Positions 22,800 to 34,809 of a stretch of DNA of 64,000 nucleotides are shown piece by piece (within the stretch, counting starts at the first letter, position 1; each line of letters begins with the position of its first letter). The DNA comes from Zhengitettix transpicula. Lineage: Eukaryota; Arthropoda; Insecta; Orthoptera; Tetrigidae. The position numbers were made by a program, and so were the translations under genes. The notes below the pieces were generated by a model that had not been told where the DNA came from, ran no database searches, and was given only the letters and a program-made list of their open reading frames with translations. The DNA lies in the NCBI GenBank assembly GCA_037074705.1, contig CM073591.1, forward strand, positions 129,153,032 to 129,217,031, given 5' to 3'.

Positions 22800-23395
22800 T
22801 AAAGTAGCTGCCTTATATGATATCATTAATGACTCTCTATCCACCACTGAATTCCGAGAAATATGAAAATTATGAAAAATTATTCCCTTACACAAGAAAG
22901 GGAGTAAACATGATGTCAACAATTACAGGCATATTTCTACTTACAGGTTCATCTAAAATCCTAGAAAAAGATGTGATCAATCAAGTGACTGTCTTTCTTG
23001 AAAGTAATAAGTTATTATACAGAAATCATTTTGGGACCAGAAAAAAAATCAATCAACAAAGTTTTACATACATTTTTAACAAAATGTTGTATCAATAATG
23101 AAGAGTTTTCTTCTGGTTTCTTTTCATAACCTAGTAAGGTAAGCTTTAGTGGACCATTCAATCCTCCTAAATAAGCTGGAAGATATGGGAATAAGAGGAA
23201 CCTGTAATCACTGGTTTAAATCTTATCTGACAGGAAACAGTTTGTTGAATTCACTACTATTTCTGGCTCAAAAGACTACAACAGCCCTAAAGGGGTCCAA
23301 TGTAAATTCCTCACTATTTCATTACTATTTTTTATATTTATTAATGATTTGCCACACAACATTGCCTCACCCGTGACAGTTCTTTTTGCTGATTA
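22800..23395 (+). pseudogene. LINE 3' part: reverse transcriptase fingers and palm
   Basis: Plus-strand pieces across several frames read IIPLHKKGSKHDVNNYRHIS ('P-x-x-KKG-x-x-x-x-x-x-NYRPIS'), a LVDHSILLNKLEDMGIRGTC stretch ('D-H-x-IL-x-KLE-x-x-GIRG'), then WFKSYLTGN and INDLPHNIASPVTVLFAD, ending in the catalytic-loop region. The order is exactly that of a CR1-type reverse transcriptase and continues where the inverted fragment at 21540-22560 stops. Broken by stops and frameshifts. Confidence 0.7.
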
Positions 23396-23830
23396 ATTAA
23401 ATCACAAAAGGAGGACACAATGGTGTATTTTTTGTAGAATAATATTAACTAGATTATATTAATAGACTTTTTATGCCATTGTCTTATGATAATAAATTCA
23501 TTGATGAAATCGAATATATAATTGCTAGACATGAGAATAATTGTAATATATGTTTTCTTAAAAAATTATCTTTATGATGAATAACATATCTTTATCAACT
23601 TAACTATACATCATTGTCTTTTTTGGTAGGGCAGATGGTTTGATAAGACATTGAGACATTTACTAGAATAGGTAGGAAACATGTTGAGATATTATACCAG
23701 AATAGGTAGACTTATGATATTAATTAGTAACTACACTCAATTTCACATAATAATTACCGCTAGGTAATTTAAGCATTGATTTTGTCCTACTGCATAATTT
23801 CAATGAATATTTGAGTTGTAGACATTAAAT

Positions 23831-24075
23831 CTTTTTCTTGTTCTTCTTTCTAAGGCTCTACAACCTATTGAAGGCCTTGGCCTATCAGGACGGGTGCCAC
23901 ATTGTGGATTTTTTTGGAGAGGCACGTGGTCAGCATAGCGATTCTTCTTCAACCTCAACCCCAGTTTTCCTGACCATGATGAGCACAAGCATCCATGCCC
24001 ACAATGAGATTCGAATTCAGGACCTCTGTGATGCGAGGCAGTGACGCTGACTGTTACATCAAAAACAGGTCGACT
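23831..24075 (-). repeat. tRNA-derived SINE, degenerate
   Basis: On the minus strand from about 24065 there is an A-box-like GTCAGCGTCACTG, then a B-box-like GAATTCGAATC about 35 bases on, as in a tRNA-type RNA polymerase III promoter. It ends in GTAGAGCCTTAGAAAGAAGA, a tail style common in insect SINEs. The anticodon arm is not preserved enough to name the parent tRNA. Confidence 0.5.
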
Positions 24076-26229
24076 GTTCACATTATTGAAGAATTCATCC
24101 GTTTTTTAACTGGAATAATACAAATGATATCATTAACATAATTATAAGTAATAGGCTTAAAACTAAGTTTCCAAGTCTTTCATAAGAAGTACAGTGAAAG
24201 AAAATTCAATTATAATGTATATTTTTAAATGTAAAAAAAGAAAAGTCAAGGGTGAGGTTTATGGCAATATCCATTTTTAACTAATCAGTGGCGGTATATT
24301 TATAATAACTATCTGAATTTGAAACTCTAAATATATTAGCGAAAATTAATGCTATTTATCAGAGAAACAATATCAAGAGATAGAAGAATCAATGCACTTC
24401 CGCCTGATCAGGCGCAATTTGGTCGATTTCGGGTTTGCAAAGGGCAGCAGAACTCCTTTCGACTGTATAATTCCACCTCATTGAAACAGGTGTCTTCACC
24501 AAGGATGCCATGTACTGGTAAAATCCGTATCGCGCACGGCAAAGTTTTTGACTCTGGAACTTGACCCGTGTGTGTGGGAGGCTGGCAATCTGCGGGCATT
24601 GGTTCACGGCCCCAAGGGGAGAGTCAACGCTCCGCGTTAGCAGAAGCAGTCGAGAGAAGCCATCCATCGGTTAGAAGAGGATCACTGGACAGCAGAACTT
24701 CGGAGCTTCAATCAAATCTTTCGTCGAAGCAGCCGAGGGGATCCGCAGCGCCGAGCACTTCAACTACTCGCCGTAACGGGTGAGTCCTTTCGTCATGACA
24801 GACTGTAATGATCTTGTAGACGAGAATGCGGACGATCAATATGTTTTCGTTACACACGCCGTAACACTTGTTCCTATTGTTTTTATGGTAATCTTAGACA
24901 TATTCCAGAATTAATAGATGAGATGTAGGTATAGTCTGTTCAAAATTAGAAGACCGATGGCGGTTTGTGTCCTGGAATCGAACAACACAACGCAAAGCAG
25001 CGTTTCCAACCAATTGCGGTGTTATTCTCCTGTTTTCAGTTACGTACTAGAGGTTGTTGTTGTTTAATACCCGCGAGGAGTATGACATTGTGAGCAAGTG
25101 GTAATACTGCCGCCCCCAAGCGGACACATTCAGGATACTTAATTTTAAACGGAGTAATGTTTGACCTTCTAAGCATTCTTTATTATTAAAATTTTTCCAG
25201 TCAAAAAAATTATTTGGGAAACAAAAGATAACCTTTTGGCCAGGACAGATAAGAATACATGGAAAAATAAGATCAATTCCTCTAGAGGTTAGAAGGGCAT
25301 TAGAATATTATGCAGGAATATTGCCAATTCCAAACAAGGGATTGAGAAAACTTTTGCGCAATGGGGGACGCGTTTAGAAGGTAGGTTAGTAAGTACGGAC
25401 CAACGCATACTGTCAGAAAGCTTGTACACAGCAAGGTCGTCGCAGAGCAACCAGATAACGCATAAGTGTGATGTTGCAAGGACGATAGCTGGCTGACTAC
25501 AATTACGGAAGAGCGAACAGCGCGAGAGAAACGAACTCCAATAATCCATTCGTGTTTAGTAAATACAGTAATGAATTAAAATTAGGATGTGGTAGATGTT
25601 TAAATGACTCGGGGCAAGAAATTTTGTTTAGTCAGAGAAAATTCATTAGTGACAAATATTAAGATGTGACTTAGAAATGAAAATACGCGGAATAATTAGA
25701 AGTGAAATTGAGATAAAGGAGATGGTACTATTGAATATTGAAGGTTCTGAAAGTGATAAGGATAGTAAATGTTATATGGTAGATATAGAGTCATTGAGAT
25801 GTTATTCTAGGTCAAGAGTAGATCATTGAAAATAATATTGTTTTGGCAAATAAATAATTTATTCCACATTTTACCGAAAGGCTAGTTAAGTTTCCTACAA
25901 GTAATAAACGGCCCAGGTATTTAGAAAAACAAATAATATGTGCTGAAAGATGTGGCAATGAAACTTTGTCATGACTTGCAGTAAATATAACTTCGGATAT
26001 TATACTAAATAAAGCACCATCAGTGCAAAAATCTCCTATATATTTAAGAGAAGACGAACAACAAAAACAAATTCTGTCATTACCACAAAATAATCTTGGA
26101 CAGGAAGTTAGGTTATTAAATAAGACTTTAAGACTTGACCACATAGCACATTTCGACTACTAGGGATGCATCTGCAATAATAAGGAAAATACTCAAAATT
26201 CACTCAGTCTTATAAAAAAGGTGTAATGA
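24076..26229. other. Intergenic stretch with a GC-richer patch
   Basis: 24350-24790 is GC-richer than its surroundings and open in several frames on both strands. Such overlap on all frames argues against one real gene, and I recognise no domain. The remainder is AT-rich with no call. Confidence 0.35.
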
Positions 26230-26880
26230 TATTTACTCACATAATTAATGTGAAATTAGACACTGCGTGCTCGCTGCAAGTTGAGAAAAATGTGTACCTG
26301 GATGAAGCTTCTCTTAACGCGTCATTTAAATGGAAGTCTGTCAAGCAGGAACGATACTTGTTTTTGATTAGGTTCATTGATGAAAATTATAACAAAGATA
26401 AGTTGAACCAAAGCCAAAATACATTTTTAGAGCAACGCTACGCACAATGGAATATTTTTCACTGTCCACTAGAATCCAGATATTGCCGTAGTTTGCATTA
26501 TAGGAGGATTTTAAATATATGTCTTCTTCAAGTTCTAAAATTTCTAATTCTTCAAGATTATACTTTCCGAATAAATCACACACCATTTTTCCAAGTTCAC
26601 ATACGTCAACAGATAACATCACTATTGGTTCAATCAATGGAAAATTGCTAAATCTATTGCCAAATTCGGACACAAGAGTTTCAAGATGTTTGGCCAAAGA
26701 TGAAAGATCACTTTCTCCGCTATTGCCTCTTTCTAGAATAGATTTAATATTTGGAAAGTGTGAAGGGAAATTTCTGTTGAAATGTGTAATCCATAACTTC
26801 AGTTATTTTTCAAATCCATTTACATGACTGATCATACTGACTAGAATGTTTATGGCAGGGCAATAATGCAAGCCTGTTCA
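26230..26880 (-). pseudogene. hAT transposase C-terminal region (ZBED/GTF2IRD2-like)
   Basis: Reading minus from about 26860: WITHFNRNFPSHFPNIKSIL, then KHLETLVSEFGNRFSNFPLI, EILELEEDIYLKSSY and VRSVALKMYFGFGSTYLC. This matches the end of hAT transposases: 'L-x-x-L-x-x-EF-x-x-RF-x-DF', a leucine/acidic stretch, and the dimerisation 'A-x-KM-x-x-x-FGSTY-x-CE-x-x-FS'. The last Cys-Glu and following residues are altered, and no zinc finger or DDE residues are attached. Confidence 0.65.
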
Positions 26881-27574
26881 CTTTGCTTGATGGGAGGAAA
26901 ATCGCGTCTTTCAAATTCCTAAGATTGTGATAACAGTACTTTTATGATACAAAACAAAAATTTGTACCGTGCAAATAATGGAAATACCGAATAAAAATGT
27001 ACTGGTTAAAATTTTTAAACCGTCAAAATTGGCGAAATACACTTACATATGGAGGGCGCCAAGAAACGAGACGACGTGAGCTGCGTAGGAGAGGACTACA
27101 ATAGTAGATCGAAATAAATAGAACGAATAAAATAATGTAAATTTGTTCAGAATTCGCTGACATTTTAAAATTACCAGATGATAACTCACTTTCACAAAAT
27201 CTGTTGTACATCACATACCATCACTGTCAATACCAAAATGTCACGTCGTAACTTTGTAACTATAGATTACCACAAGTACGCCAGGAGGAAATAGATCGAC
27301 CCGTCAGATGTTTAGATCGTAGCGATAGTGCCTGGAATTTTTCACGGGTCATACCGGAGAAAACTGATACATCCGGGATAAGGAAACACACGGTGTTTGT
27401 AGACTTCAGAAACTTAAGAAAGGCTTCTCAGGTTTCGACCAGGCTTAACTCTGTTGACAACGCCATTTGGATGGATAACACTTTCTTCTTCTTTCAGCCT
27501 GGAGATAACTCTGGTGGTTACCCGAGAAGCCCTTCTTCATTCTATTCACCGAGAAAGCCTTCGATATCTAAATT
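26881..27574. other. Intergenic stretch, nothing recognised
   Basis: AT-rich to mixed sequence between the hAT remnant and the inverted-repeat element. No gene supported. Confidence 0.35.
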
Positions 27575-28410
27575 AAACATTTGTCACCTAAAGATTATTT
27601 AAAAATGGTGTTCATTAACACTTATGCACACTTTCTTTATGAAACACGCACACGACACATCACTTCCTGGTATTCATCTCCTGACGCTAGGTACGGAGGG
27701 ATGTCGTCATGGATATTTACTAAAACAGAAAGCAGAGGCAGGAAAACAGAACCAAAAGGGGAGAAATGGACACACTATTTACATATTTGTTACATATTCC
27801 ACAATTTTGTAGACAAGGCAGGTCAGTGAATGTGAGACCGATTCAAAAACTCGTGTACGGAGTAATAAGTTCCATTTACAAGGAAAGTTTTACACTCCTT
27901 GACGAATGAGTTATAGTTGTTGATGTTCCTTACATGTTCAGGAAGGCTGTTAAATAGTGCGATACCGGAATAATGATCGCTAGACTCGTTGAGACTGAGG
28001 CTGTGCTTGTCAGACCTGAGAACTGAATGGTTCCTCGTGTCGTAGCCATGATTGTCACTGTTACTTGCAAAAAGGTTCATGTTGCGTTTAACAAATTTTA
28101 GTGTTTCTAATATGTAAGCGCTAGGTAGAGTCAGAATATGAAGTCTTTTGAACAGAGGTCTCCAGCATTCTCTAGCATCTGATCCTGATACAATTCTAAT
28201 GGCATTATTGATAAAGTGGTAAATGCTAGATATATTCTTAGCCTCTGATTATGCGGGTTAGCATCAAGTACTAAGTAGTATAACGGAATTCAGTACGTCA
28301 TCCGGTTATTTGAACTATCATAGATTGCAATTCGGACTTAAGTTAGCGCCTGCAAGGTATCGGCGGTTAATGAACACGATTTTTAAATAATCTTTAGGTG
28401 ACAAATGTTT
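27575..28410. mobile_element. Element with 45-bp terminal inverted repeats
   Basis: 27575-27619 and the complement of 28366-28410 agree at 44 of 45 positions. The shared tip begins AAACATTTGTCACCTAAAGA. Between them lies a minus-strand LINE C-terminus. I find no convincing target-site duplication (TAAATT left, CGTATA right) and no transposase. It may be a foldback DNA element that received or captured a LINE tail, or a local inverted duplication. Confidence 0.6.
27823..28215 (-). pseudogene. LINE ORF2 C-terminal tail (CR1/L2-like)
   Basis: The minus strand reads IRIVSGSDARECWRPLFKRL, then LPSAYILETLKFVKRN, HGYDTRNHSVLRSDKHSLSL, NESSDHYSGIALFNSLPEHV and ends FLVNGTYYSVHEFLN with a stop. It matches the end of CR1-type polyproteins: 'CR-x-LFK-x-L-x-I-L-T-x-P', 'Y-x-TR', the 'YSGI-x-x-FN-x-LP' motif and the terminal 'fYSv-x-EFL'. 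The segment is open for over 120 codons, younger than the other LINE pieces here. Confidence 0.75.
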
Positions 28411-29259
28411 CGTATACAGTGACGATAATTTAATTTTGGGAAAAATAATCGTATAGGCCTAACACAATACAAAATTAATTCAATTAAACTTCATAAAACA
28501 AACGTAACCTGACAAATGTGATTTCCAAAAGCCGGAGTTAAACTATTTGTGGCGTGTTCGACGGTGGTCTGAAAAGTTTCCGACCTAACAAAGATAAATA
28601 CTGTAACCTGCTTACCCTTGCGGGATGTCAGAACACAAATTGTGTGTGGGTTCAGCTCCCAACTTTGCTGGCAAAGGGCTCTATTCAATGAACACATGTA
28701 AAAAATCTAGGCAATTTATTAATATAATTTTAATGCAAGTTGAAAGCTCGCGAATCACTACTGATGGGCGTATACATTAGTTGATTACATACGAATACCG
28801 GAGGAGGTCTCGGCGTCTGGATTCAAGAACACTTGCAGGCGTCACCATCCAACACTTTCCGGCTCCACGTTTTCCACTTTCATACACGATCGCCGTCTCT
28901 CCAGTCCAGCTAGTCAACCACTACTGTCCCCTCTTGCCCTCCAGCTATTGTCCGCCCTTACCTAAATAACAGGTCATCCCCCTTCCACAGCGGTCATCCC
29001 TCGCGCTGTACAGTTTTTCGGGGAACCACTCTTCTTTCACGTTACAATACATTTAATCTTCAAATTTACTTTTATTCTTCTAGATTTTTCTCCTTTGTAG
29101 TGTACACACTTCTCCAGCGATGCTCCAATCTCTAACTCGTCAAAGCAGTCCTCAGTGTCTTTCTCTGTAAAATAATTGTTAAAGAAAGTGAAGCCTATTC
29201 GCTCACGAGCCGCGGTTGTATACGGACGGAAGTAAATAAACGCTACGCTCCGATCGTCT

Positions 29260-30160
29260 ACGACTCGCAGCAAGAGTTCAAAACCGGCAACTGGTAGTTA
29301 AAATTCGAAGAAATCATCAAATCCATCTGTCAAGAATCAGCATCATCACTTCTCACCACCAGCTACATGAGGGAGGAGGACCCCGATCCAGCCCCACATA
29401 ACAGTGAAAACTTCGAGACATTCAACTCTCAAGATCAACCAACTCCAAAAGTGATGTGTTAATCAACAATCATGTGCTCAACCACGTGAAAGCAACAGTG
29501 TTCCTACCATAATCTCATCTCCAACGACACATAGTGACCAAGACATATCCGCTTCATCCGTTCTACAATCCTCCATTCACAAACGTCGTAAAATGTTTCC
29601 TCCGGCCACTAATAACAATAGTGAAAAAAGTGCACATATAACATCCCAATCTCCATTTCCTCCCCAAAAAAGTATCTCTGCACATAAGGGTGGAAAAATA
29701 AACGGTTCAGCAAAACATTCAACCACCATAAGCAACAGTGACTATAGTGAATCCCTTTCCCCATTTTACTCACCTAATAGATTCGTACTACTACAGGACA
29801 TGGAAACAGAAGATCAAGAACCTCCCATTTCAACTCACCAAATTCCAAAAGTTAAACCTCCTCATAAAAAACTTAAAATCAATATGCTCATCCTCATTCT
29901 CCTATCATGCAGAGGAAAAAAAAATTAAACTGCAAACACCTGAAGATTAGAGCTACCTCCAAATATCTAATAGAAAAAAAAGCTACGTTTCATACATATC
30001 AAATCAAAAGTGAAAAAATTTTTATAGTAGTAGTAAGAGGACTTCACCACTCATCAGATAAGAATAGCATTAAAGATGAACTCATTGCCCTAGGTTGCAG
30101 TCCAGTGCCAATAACCCCAGTAATCAATCCAATTTTCATAGCCTATGCTGTCTCATTATA
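29260..30160 (+). pseudogene. Jockey-type LINE ORF1 (Gag-like), truncated
   Basis: The plus strand encodes a Ser/Pro/Gln-rich N-terminal region (SPNRFVLLQDMETEDQEPPI), a KPPHKKLKI basic stretch, then in a shifted frame YLIEKKATFHTYQIKSEKIF, VVVRGLHHSSDKNSIKDELI and ALGCSPVPITPVINP. The latter matches the nucleic-acid-binding domain of Jockey ORF1, 'FHTYQ-x-K-x-x-K-x-x-x-VV-RGLH-x-S', 'I-x-x-EL-x-x-LG'. The CCHC knuckles that should follow are missing: the copy ends at about 30158, where mariner sequence resumes. Confidence 0.6.
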
Positions 30161-30407
30161 ATTCGACGGTCTGTGCTAGACTGTGCTGAACTTGAGCGAC
30201 GTTATCATCAGTGGTTGCAGTTTTTGGACGTCCCGGACGATCATAGTCTCCCAAGCTTGTACGGCAACGTTTAAATTCACCTACCGAAACTTTCCCGGTG
30301 GTTAGTCCCCGTACACAACGTCCAACACGTTTATAGTAGGTCTAATGCAGGCATATTTCCTTTCAAAAACTAGTATTTATTGGCAGCTCTACACTTGATT
30401 TTTCCAT
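30160..30407 (-). pseudogene. Mariner transposase N-terminal fragment
   Basis: From an ATG at 30407 (minus) it reads MEKSSVELP, then after a stop KVSVGEFKRCRTSLGDYDRP and GRPKTATTDDNVAQV. The 'GRP-x-x-x-T-x-x-N-I/V-x-x-V' string is the linker between the two helix-turn-helix motifs of Tc1/mariner transposases. The DDD/E catalytic domain is missing, cut by the Jockey insertion. Confidence 0.55.
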
Positions 30408-30799
30408 TTTCACAAAAACACTCTCACCGGCTCACACAAACTATTTATTTTACCTGAAATTATAACGAATATTTTACGAACAACAACAACGCTCATATGT
30501 GTAAACGTAACGCCGTGCTTGCTAGACGTGAACTATACGAATGCTTGAGCTGAACAGCGCTCTCGTAAAACAATGAATAAAGCACACTAATATTTTATCC
30601 TTTGACTGCCGTGGCGATGAGTTGCTCTCTGCAATCGAATCTCTTCTACTTCCACTCCGCTATACTGGGCATGAGAAGTCACCAATGGTAGTAGGTGGAT
30701 CGCTGATGTTTGCAGAGAAGTTCGTGGACGGGCGGACTTTTTTGACGAGTTCTGCCATCTTCATGTTGAGGCCGGAAACTTTTCAGACCACCCTCGTAC

Positions 30800-33700
30800 G
30801 TAATTACTTCTGACGAGGTTAAACCAAACCACATGAAGGTCAAAGTGGTTAGTGATTTTCCAGTACCTATAACCCCTGAGTATATCACTACTTACAGAGT
30901 TATTGAAAAAGGATGTTTATGGAAATGGTCAGATTTGGTACAGAACGGTTTTCATCGTTTAAAACGAAAATAACCGAAGCTCCAGTATCCGTATTTCACG
31001 AAGCCGTTCATTCCAATAGTCACTAGTGAGGTCACATTCGGAATTATTTTGAGCAAGAGTGAAATTGGAAGTGACTGACCTATTGCATTTTGTATTCTGA
31101 ATAAAGCAGTAAATAAATAAAGCACGGTATAGTCTGGGGATGTAAGCATATCAGTCCTTTTTGGGGGGGAGGGGGAGGTAAAATTTGTCGTAGTTACCGG
31201 TCACACAAAAGATGACACAAAGATCCTAGTTCTCATTTAATAAGACGCAACATTATGTACGAGTAAGACTATGAAAAGCAATATAGGGCAGGGAAGATAT
31301 GAACTTAAAGATTATAGAAGAAATGCAGAATTGGCCTACTGACGATAATCTTGTGGTAGAGAAATATTTAAACCAACCTTTTCTGGACGCGTCCTATATT
31401 ACTCCTCTAATCACTCTATCATAAGAAAAGGACTATAATTTTTAATCTCGTTGACAGGGTCGTACTTCTCTCCGTTCCCATTTTTGACTCCAAAAATCAT
31501 ACCGAAGTCACATGGTCAAAGACCTATGTACGAACCAAGGCCAACCTAACAAAGAAAGACAGTCAGGTACACTGAGGTGTCGTGAACGACAGTAATAAAT
31601 GTTATCACGCGTCCCCAACCTGAGCGTGTAAGGGTTATCTGTCACGTGGTTAAAATATCCAATAATAACACATAGAAACTAGAGTCCTAGTAAAGGACTT
31701 CTTGAGGAACACTTCATGACCAGTGTGTAGAGTGGACACTTCCATGTCTGGTTCCTGTAGCAAAAGTGTTTTTTAAGCTGTTCACCTTATGTCGGACTCA
31801 GGTCCTGGCCCTAATCACATGACATTAGAAAAGGGAGATCTGCTATACCAGAGGTCTTACTGTTCTTCGTTGCTCCAGTATCTGTTAAACGCTGGGGTTT
31901 TATTTCCAGGTGTCGCGACGAGAATTCTTTCAACCAAAACCACTACGGTTTACCCTGATTAAAGGAGTTTCTTTTGCTGCCTGAGTAGCCGGCAGTTAAA
32001 TTCAAGCAACAGCGTAGTGAGAGCGAACATCAGAATATGGATACAAGTTATAATCCATTTTTAATATTAATTTTTTTATTGTTTTAATTATGTTTAATTA
32101 TTTTGAGCAAAAAAATCCTGAATCTGCAGGTGGCGCCAGAGATAAGTAAGTAAAATATCCAAAGGAAAAATATTTTTGATTTTTTTCAATATATATAGAT
32201 AAACCCACTCGCTGCCGCTAAACATTTAACAAAACATTTTAATATTTAAGTACTGAATCTGTAAGAACTTTCGTAGGCCTTCAATTGGTTTTTAACGCGT
32301 TAAATGATAAATTAATATATTCACGTGGATCCAAATCACAATAATTTCCAATGAATTACTACAAATTTAATAATTGCTTAACTAATTTACACCTAATTTA
32401 CACACAATTTTAACCAAATTACCAGCCTGTCCTCACGAACCCAAAAATGTAATAGATGACTGAAATAAATATAAACATTAAATGCAACTGCCCTGCATTT
32501 GGGCTGTACTAATAAGAAAACATAAAGAACTTAATAAGCTGAACACATGCAATGGAGATGGATGGGCAGGTTCTAGGATGACTTGTTATGGAGGCTTTCT
32601 TCAAGTCTCACTTCCAGAGACGGCAACCAAGCGCCCGATACCTAGGCCACGCGGGTATTGACTGTGGGAGGGGTAAATAAATACGAGAAGTAACTCAAAT
32701 CAGCTCAGCTCGTGTAAAAACTGCAATCTGAGATGAACCTCTTTAGTAATATAAATGTTTCAGGTAGGAAAACTAAAAAGAAATGCTTTTCAGCCTTCTG
32801 TCTCCACCGATTTGAAAACTTCCTAATCCAAGGGAAATTTTACCCATTAAATCTAATATAGTACTTACACATGCAGTTAAAAGTGATGTTGAAGTGTCCG
32901 TCATCTCAATTTGGTGGATATAGCTAACAACATTCTTATATATATATATATGTTACATACAAATCAGTTCGTCCGTTTTCTTGTGAAAAGTAGTGGTAGT
33001 AATACTTCCACCATTTGGTCATTTACACAATGTTTTGACAAGTTATATTACTAGGAACTAGGTATACTCTCTTACGGATGACTCTATTTTAAAATATGAA
33101 GGTAATCACGAATTATTAAGTGTTTCTTCAAGATAATTCCATAGTTTATTTGGGAATGGAAATAGGCAAAATATTCCGTTCGCAAACTATCCCTGCTGAT
33201 TTGGCAGGAAAAGAGCCCTCAAAACTTAACATACATTACTTAATTTTAAAAAAGCGAAATAAGCATGAAACGTAAAGATATAATAAAACCACTCGATTCA
33301 GCCAAAATTATTACTTTCATCTATATAGATTAAGATCGGTACTAAAATTAACTCTGACCTATTTACTTTCATGTACGGAAGATAATAATTTCAATACTGA
33401 TGACGCCCATGGCTGCTCCACTTGGAAATTTTTAATTAAGTATAAATAATTTCTGGTAAATTACAGTAATATCTCTGATAAAAGATTCATGATATATCTT
33501 TGGTAAAAGTGCCGTTTGACAAGTGTAAACTTAACAGCTGACCGACGTTTTTCCTTTGTTTTACGAAAAATGTTCCTCAATTTCGTCGATACTTTAGTGT
33601 TACAATTTTATTTTGTCAGCCTCTCATTTCATGATAATTGATAAATTTTATTTGTCTTGAGTATAATATATTGGAGGAAGGTTTAATATATATATATATT

Positions 33701-33829
33701 TGAATAAACTATGATTTTCTTAGGTACATCGGTTTTATAATGCATAAATTGGAATTAAATCTTCAGTTCCGAATCAAAACAGTGCCGGAAGAATTCTCTC
33801 GCTTTTCTTCGTTTTTATAAAACATTTGC
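30800..33829. other. Intergenic stretch upstream of the spindle-F-like gene
   Basis: No gene recognised. It holds a G-rich simple run at 31165-31180 and short (TA)n at 32937-32951 and 33688-33700. The promoter of the gene at 33830 probably lies in the last few hundred bases, but I see no clear TATA/Inr that stands out from the AT-rich background. Confidence 0.35.
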
Positions 33830-34754
33830 ATGATGAGTATTGAGAATGTCAACAACATTGGAGATTGCAAACATGCAATGCAAGTAGCACTTGTAACTTT
33901 AAAGGAACGTTGTCAGAGATTGCAAGACAGGCTTATTACTCTTGAGAAAGAAAATGCTTCCCTAAAGTTGAATCGTTTTCAAGATGATGAGAAAACGTCA
34001 GGAGATGAGTCATTACGGATGAAAGAGCAGATTTCACAACTAGAACGCCAAAAATCACAATTAACCCACCATATATTTATGGTGGCTACAGAAAATAGGC
34101 AACTGTGGGCTCGTCTCTCTAAATTAACTGAAGCCAATCGTTCACTTGGTAGTCAGCTTACACAAATATCACACACACTTAGTAGTCACTCAAAATCAGC
34201 TGGTGATGTAGCTGTTCACCATACAACAGACCTTTCATCAGAGTTATGCAGTGTGAATCTTGGAGAAGCTGAATGTGTAAATGAACAGCCTACAGAAAAT
34301 GTGTTTGATAATGGTGGTATGTGGTGCTTCATTCACTATTTCAACATTTGTTTATATGGGTACTATTTATTAATTTATTTGGAAATATTTGATTAATTTT
34401 TTTACATATATTAAAGCAATTTTGATTAATGAATACTAATGTTGATTCTATATATTATATATTGTTCTTATATATATTACATAACTTTACATTCTGTTTG
34501 TTACAAGTATGATTGTGTTATATTGTAACTGTTATTTAATCAAATATTTCTGTTCTACTCATACTGCACATATGAAATGTATTTGTAATACTGATACTAG
34601 CCAGATTTAATTTGTAAAGAACATTATGGTCTGCAGTTTAACATTTCTTATTTTATATAATTTAAGGTAACCCACATTCTTGTAAACACACACATTGGTA
34701 ATTCTTGATGAAGGATGTGGCTTACCTCAAATTATATAAAATAAGAAAACAATT

Positions 34755-34809
<55 letters not shown>

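Larger units (their letters stand above)
28559..30796 (-). mobile_element. Mariner-type transposon with matching TIRs, interior replaced in part by a LINE
   Basis: 28559-28586 and the complement of 30769-30796 agree at 26 of 28 positions, with the core GGTGGTCTGAAAAGTTTCC. The right tip is followed by TA (30797-30798), the mariner target. The left flank is TT, so one copy of TA is lost or mutated. A minus-strand transposase start lies at 30160-30407. 29260-30158 is a plus-strand Jockey ORF1, so the mariner was interrupted and its catalytic part lost. Confidence 0.65.

Noticed and set aside
24349..24783. Several overlapping frames on both strands
   Set aside because: All six frames are open because stops are scarce in GC-richer sequence; none has a recognisable domain.
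34321..34396. Reading exon 1 of the spindle-F-like gene through to the in-frame stop at 34396
   Set aside because: The donor at 34317 (GGTG|GTATGT) joins in phase with a clear exon at 35315; the extension is hydrophobic AT-rich intron translation.
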